64,000 bases of DNA from Capnocytophaga gingivalis ATCC 33624 (GTDB taxonomy: Bacteria > Bacteroidota > Bacteroidia > Flavobacteriales > Flavobacteriaceae): the NCBI RefSeq assembly GCF_000174755.1, contig NZ_ACLQ01000023.1, forward strand, positions 62,001-126,000, read 5' to 3'. The translations under genes and the position numbers were made by a program. Numbering within the stretch: position 1 is the stretch's first letter; every line of letters begins with the position of its first letter. Below, one piece after another: positions 60,492-64,000 of this stretch. The notes under the pieces were generated by a model. The model made no database searches, was not told the DNA's origin, and worked only from the letters and a program-made list of their open reading frames with translations.

Positions 60492-61304
60492 ATGAAAAGA
60501 ATTTTATTAGCAGCAATGGCTTCTATAGCCTTGTTAATTTCCTCTTGTGGGAAAAGTGATGATTCCTCTGGAGATATCACCGGTATTTGGCAATTAGAGT
60601 CCGAAACAGTCAATGGACAATCTCAGACAATTGATGATTGTGAAAAGAAATCTGCGCTTGCTTTTACTCAAAATCAGATAACTTTTCATGATTTCAGCGA
60701 CAGACCTGGGTTTTGTAAATATACTAAACAACTTCTTACCTACAAAATAGAAGGGAATGCTATTAAAAGTGATGAAGATGCCAGTATAAGTTTTCCTTTC
60801 TCTGTTTCAGGAAATACATTAACTATTGAATCAGTACACGGTCAGGAAAAAACTATTCTCAAATATAGAAAAATCACCCAAGCCGAATTAGATGCTATTT
60901 TAGCTACTATTAATAATAACAATGGAGGGGGAAATAAAAATGCTCAAAATTTGGAAGGTATTTGGCAAAAAGAGTCTGAAACAGTCGATGGACAATCTCA
61001 GACAATTGATGATTGTGAAAAGAAATCTGCGGTTGTTTTTACTCAAAATCAGATAACTACTCATGCTTTTATAGAAAACGCAGGGGCTTGTAGATATACT
61101 AAACAACTTCATACCTACAAAATAGAAGGGAATGCTATTAAAAGTAATGAAGATTTCAGTATAAGTTTTCCTTTCTCTGTTTCAGAAAATACATTAACTA
61201 CTGAATCAGTAAGGAATGGGAAAAAAACTATTATCAAATATAAAAAAATCACCCAAGCCGAATTAGATGCTATTTTAGCTACTGTTAATAATGGAGGAAA
61301 CTAA
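60492..61304 (+). CDS. Lipoprotein with two lipocalin-like repeats (recent internal duplication)
   Basis: A 270-aa lipoprotein (lipobox LISSC, Cys19, then GKSDDSSGD, resembling a surface-export tag). Residues about 31-145 and 156-270 are two copies of one domain starting GIWQxESETV(N/D)GQSQTIDDCEKK and ending ITQAELDAILAT(I/V)NN. Copies are offset by 125 residues (375 bp), and long stretches are identical in DNA, so the duplication is recent. The single-domain relative is at 21031-21447. Function unknown. AT-rich codon use. A terminator follows. Confidence 0.8.
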   Translation: MKRILLAAMASIALLISSCGKSDDSSGDITGIWQLESETVNGQSQTIDDCEKKSALAFTQNQITFHDFSDRPGFCKYTKQLLTYKIEGNAIKSDEDASISFPFSVSGNTLTIESVHGQEKTILKYRKITQAELDAILATINNNNGGGNKNAQNLEGIWQKESETVDGQSQTIDDCEKKSAVVFTQNQITTHAFIENAGACRYTKQLHTYKIEGNAIKSNEDFSISFPFSVSENTLTTESVRNGKKTIIKYKKITQAELDAILATVNNGGN

Positions 61305-61326
61305 ATAGCTAAAAATTTTTACAAAT

Positions 61327-61361
61327 AAAAAAACACTGCAACGAAAATTGCAGTGTTTTTT
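61327..61361 (+). terminator. Intrinsic terminator of the duplicated lipoprotein gene
   Basis: AAAAAACACTGCA, about 8-nt loop, TGCAGTGTTTTTT; about 25 nt after the stop. Confidence 0.88.
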
Positions 61362-61372
61362 GTTTATAAACG

Positions 61373-61732
61373 TGTTTAAACTTTTTTGAGGAACTTGGAT
61401 ATAAACCCTAATAAAAGCATTCCAATCCAAGTTACATCAAGATATTCATATCTCATTATCAAACCTTTATATCCGTCAAGCCAACCATTTGCTTGTTCAA
61501 TCTTAAACCTATTTTTGTACAATTCTTCATCAAAATAAACATCTGGTTGCTCTCCATTATTGAAGCCAAATCAAAATTACTTTTAAATCCTCTTTTTTCT
61601 ACACTTAAAAAGGGAATAATCCAATTATTTATTGTATCTTTGCCCAAAGTTCCTGAATTTTGGTGTTCTTTTTTTCTCAAACACAAAATTACTAATTTTT
61701 GGGAACTTTTACTTCTCTAAAAAGTTTAAACA
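61373..61732. mobile_element. Remnant of an insertion sequence with terminal inverted repeats
   Basis: 18-bp ends TGTTTAAACTTTTTTGAG (61373-61390) and, inverted, the same with one mismatch (61715-61732). Inside, on the minus strand, are two parts of a transposase. At about 360 bp the element is far shorter than a complete IS, so it is an internally deleted, MITE-like relic. Confidence 0.75.
61376..61686 (-). pseudogene. Internally deleted transposase (probably IS5-like)
   Basis: On the minus strand from 61686 one frame gives an N-terminal part ending WIIPFLSVEKRGFKSNFDLASI. A different frame from about 61553 to the stop at 61376 gives LYKNRFKIEQANGWLDGYKG followed by IMRYEYLDVTWIGMLLLGF and ISKFLKKV. 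These match the start and end of IS5-type transposases in style (K-R-G-F-K near the N-terminus; I-E-x-x-N-x-W-x-D and R-Y-E at the C-terminus). The catalytic middle is missing and the frame is shifted at about 61555. Confidence 0.72.
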
Positions 61733-61739
61733 GCTTCTG

Positions 61740-61747
61740 TACTTTTG
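61740..61747 (+). promoter_or_regulatory. Putative -7 box of the DUF262/AAA operon
   Basis: TACTTTTG, 30 nt before the DUF262 ATG and 7 nt outside the right end of the IS remnant; fits TAnnTTTG. Confidence 0.45.
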
Positions 61748-61777
61748 CGGAGCCTATAAGAAGTAACATTATTATTT

Positions 61778-62890
61778 ATGATAGATAAATACACAGATAC
61801 AGAAAAAGAAGAACTTGGAGGCGATGAAATTACAGAACCTTTTAGTCCTAATGAGATTGATGTAGATATAGCAACAATTAACTTAGGTTCTTTAATTGGG
61901 CAATTAAAATATGGAGAAATTGATTTAGAACCAGATTTTCAGAGGGCAAGTGATGTGTGGAATAATACAAAGAAAAGCAGACTCATAGAATCTATTTTAT
62001 TAGGATTGCCATTACCTTCTTTCTACTTTAGTGAAGATGCTCAAACCCAAAAACTCTTAGTCATTGATGGTCTACAGAGACTTTGTGCTATAAGGGATTT
62101 TGTTTTAAAGGAAGAAAAACCATTGATATTAAAAAAACTACAATTTCTAAAAGATTTTGAAGGAAAACGATATAAAGATTTAGAACGCCCAGAGATTAGG
62201 CGTATAGATGCCTTAAAGATAACTGTTAATATCTTACGAAAGAGTACACCCAGCGATGTAAAGTATATCATTTTTCAAAGAATAAATACAGAAGGCGTAA
62301 CACTAACCGCACAAGAAATGCGTCACGCGCTTAATCAAGGTATTGCTGCTAATTTTATAAAAGAATTATCTGAATTAGATTCTTTTAAAAAAGCCACTGA
62401 TAACATTTCATTTAAGAGAATGCAAGATAGAGATTTAGTAAATCGATTCATTGCATTTTACTTAGGGTATAAAGACTACAATGGTGCCTTGAATAATTTC
62501 TTAAACCATTGGATGGCATTACTCAATAAGATGACAGCGCAAGAAAGAGATAATATTAAAATATCTTTTGAGAGTTCAATGAAATGTTGTTATAAGATAT
62601 TTGGAACAGAGAGTTTTAGGAAACCAAATGTAGAAGGTAGCAAAAGAAATCCCATATCTAAATCTTTATTTGATTGTATAAGTGTTAATATAGCGTGGTT
62701 ACCTCTTAAGGAAATGGCACTTTTAGAGCAACATTCTCAAGATTTTAAAGAAGAGTTATACCAGCTATTAAAAACAAATGATTCATTTATTACAGCTACT
62801 TCAAAATCAACGGGACAAAAATTAAGTGTTATGGAGCGCTTTAATACAATAAAAAACTTAATTAAAAAAGCAATAGGTAATGATAAATAG
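61778..62890 (+). CDS. DUF262 domain protein (GmrS/ParB-like)
   Basis: A 370-aa soluble protein. The DUF262 domain is clear: LEPDFQRASDVWNNTKKSRL (residues about 51-70, with the family D-F-Q-R and S-R-L-I-E-S-I-L-L-G-L-P-L-P), then LVIDGLQRLCAI near 93-104 (equivalent of the DGQQR motif that in GmrS and SspE relatives binds or hydrolyses nucleotides), and FQRINTEGVTLTAQEMRHAL near 166-185. The C-terminal half is helical and lacks a visible DUF1524 HNH nuclease domain. It overlaps the next gene by 11 bp. AT-rich, unlike the core genes in the window. Confidence 0.88.
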   Translation: MIDKYTDTEKEELGGDEITEPFSPNEIDVDIATINLGSLIGQLKYGEIDLEPDFQRASDVWNNTKKSRLIESILLGLPLPSFYFSEDAQTQKLLVIDGLQRLCAIRDFVLKEEKPLILKKLQFLKDFEGKRYKDLERPEIRRIDALKITVNILRKSTPSDVKYIIFQRINTEGVTLTAQEMRHALNQGIAANFIKELSELDSFKKATDNISFKRMQDRDLVNRFIAFYLGYKDYNGALNNFLNHWMALLNKMTAQERDNIKISFESSMKCCYKIFGTESFRKPNVEGSKRNPISKSLFDCISVNIAWLPLKEMALLEQHSQDFKEELYQLLKTNDSFITATSKSTGQKLSVMERFNTIKNLIKKAIGNDK

Positions 62891-63995
62891 AATAATCATA
62901 GACAACTTTAAATTACATAACCATACAGAGCTACAGATAGGTGGATTAACAATCCTATCAGGTATGAATGGGATGGGGAAATCATCTCTAATACAGTCGT
63001 TACTATTGTTGCGACAATCTTTCTTGATGAATGATTTAGAAGTAGGGTTAAATTTAAAGGGCGATTTGTGTGACTTAGGAATGGCAGATGAATTGCCTTG
63101 TATAGTCTCTAAAAAAACACATTTAACAATTGATATAAACTTTTTGCATCAGAAATCACTAAACTATAGCTTCCTATATGGAATGAATAGCACCTTATTA
63201 ATTGGAGAGGAAGACAACGCTACTAATAAGGAAGTATTGGCAACTTATAGTTTGTTCAATAATAATTTTCAATATTTAAGTGCTTTTCGTTTTGGTCCCC
63301 AAAAAGGTTACGGGCGGGACACCTCTTTAGTGGACATAAAAAGACAGCTTTCAAAACAAGCGGGGCAATGTGAATATACAGTTCATTTCTTAGAACGTTA
63401 TGGAAAAGAGGAACTCCCTATAAAAGCGCTGGCAATAGAAGATAATAATGATTATCGTTTGCTTAATCAAGTGGAACAATGGTTAAGGAAAATATCACCT
63501 AATATAAGGATAACCATAGAACCACAAGGACAGGATCTGAATCTGAAATACAAGTTCAATAGGAATGAGAACACCATTACAGAGAATTTCAGTGCACTAA
63601 ATGTCGGTTTTGGAATCACTTATGTATTACCTATTTTGGTAGCTATATTAAGTGCTAATAAAGATGCTTTGATACTTATTGAGAATCCAGAAGCTCATAT
63701 ACATCCTAAAGGACAAGCCGTGCTAATGGAGCTAATAGCTAAAGCGGTTGCTAATGGAGTGCAGGTACTAATAGAGACCCATAGTGACCACATTATCAAT
63801 GGTAGTTTAGTAGCTGTAAAAGAAGGAGTGATCAGCAATGAGAAACTTTCTGTTTATTATTTTGAGCGTGATGAACAACAGCACACTGCAATAGCTCATC
63901 ATTTAGAAGTATCAAAGAATGGGCGCATCAAGCGTCCTCCTAAAGGATTTTTTGACCAGATAGATATTGATTTACGAATTTTAACAGGTTTTTGA
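62880..63995 (+). CDS. AAA family ATPase with DUF3696-like C-terminus
   Basis: A 371-aa ABC/SMC-like ATPase. Walker A is GMNGMGKSS at residues 28-36, preceded by the strand IIIDNFKLHNHTELQIGGLTIL. Walker B is ALILIENPEAHIHP near 262-275, and the switch His is in LIETHSDH near 296-303. The C-terminus PPKGFFDQIDIDLRIL is typical of DUF3696 proteins. It overlaps the DUF262 gene, so the two are co-translated. The last bases of the window (ATG at 63997) may start a third gene. Confidence 0.88.
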   Translation: MINRIIIDNFKLHNHTELQIGGLTILSGMNGMGKSSLIQSLLLLRQSFLMNDLEVGLNLKGDLCDLGMADELPCIVSKKTHLTIDINFLHQKSLNYSFLYGMNSTLLIGEEDNATNKEVLATYSLFNNNFQYLSAFRFGPQKGYGRDTSLVDIKRQLSKQAGQCEYTVHFLERYGKEELPIKALAIEDNNDYRLLNQVEQWLRKISPNIRITIEPQGQDLNLKYKFNRNENTITENFSALNVGFGITYVLPILVAILSANKDALILIENPEAHIHPKGQAVLMELIAKAVANGVQVLIETHSDHIINGSLVAVKEGVISNEKLSVYYFERDEQQHTAIAHHLEVSKNGRIKRPPKGFFDQIDIDLRILTGF

Positions 63996-64000
63996 TATGA

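Noticed and set aside
61459-61686. A 75-codon gene on the minus strand
   Set aside because: Only its first part resembles a transposase; the rest is out of frame with the true transposase C-terminus. It is part of the IS relic, listed as a pseudogene.
1-64000. tRNA, rRNA, tmRNA or riboswitch genes
   Set aside because: I looked for T-loop-like GGTTCGAATC segments and conserved RNA cores in the spacers and found none I could support. A covariance-model scan would settle this.

Overview
The window looks like chromosomal DNA of a flavobacterium (phylum Bacteroidota). Evidence: the bacillithiol gene bshA, a TamB/PrmC/TsaD neighbourhood, DUF3098 next to uppP, many lipoproteins with a Cys-x-Lys-Ser-acidic start, repeated -7 boxes of the form TAnnTTTG (often with a TTG-type -33 box about 19 nt upstream), and few Shine-Dalgarno sequences. 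Capnocytophaga is my best guess at genus. That rests on overall gene content and intergenic repeat style, not on a marker gene.

Layout. 1-962: a partial cyclic-phosphate-processing receiver-like gene and a metallophosphoesterase, minus strand. 1227-8257: a fused glycogen synthase/alpha-glucan phosphorylase, a TPR protein and a DedA membrane protein. 8521-21447: a long minus-strand block with two OmpH/Skp chaperones, a VanX-type dipeptidase, an ABC-2 permease, a THUMP-like methyltransferase, an AI-2E transporter, an Asp-box lipoprotein, prmC, tamB and a small lipocalin-like lipoprotein. 21625-24407: tsaD, bshA and a roadblock-like protein. 24670-31278: a nitrous-oxide-reductase cluster (cytochrome c lipoprotein, Sec-type nosZ, a membrane protein, nosL, nosD, nosF, nosY). 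31369-37003: gpmA, serS, an NlpC/P60 hydrolase, hemD-hemE and a sirtuin. 37008-43647: two secreted TPR proteins and an AlbA_2 (Schlafen-like) ATP-binding protein enclosed by 65-bp direct-repeat arrays. 44306-52868: mscL, a barrel-like protein, hemB, ppx, oxyR, ftsX, a UbiA-family enzyme, a membrane protein, a phosphoribosyltransferase and an S4 RNA-binding protein. 53028-58898: an FKBP-like lipoprotein, pssA, a DUF4476 protein, DUF3098, uppP, a DUF6263 protein and a MoxR ATPase. 59038-61304: YihY, a 62-aa membrane protein and a lipoprotein with a recent internal duplication. 61373-61732: a decayed IS element. 61778-63995: a DUF262 plus AAA/DUF3696 gene pair, AT-rich, cut by the window edge.

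The most distinctive feature is the intergenic DNA. Period-7 repeats (GTGAAGA, GTGAACA, ATGATTA and relatives) begin at or inside stop codons and run in the sense of the upstream gene. Where two genes converge, both 3' ends carry them in opposite orientation. Longer composite elements contain perfect 20-bp palindromes and recur in at least eight spacers. A different leader motif (CCCTAAT-like) sits just before several start codons.

The best candidates for an undescribed or defence-type system are the DUF262/AAA pair at the right edge, the AlbA_2 gene inside its 65-bp arrays, and the translationally coupled metallophosphoesterase/receiver-like pair at the left edge. I found no tRNA, rRNA or CRISPR array.
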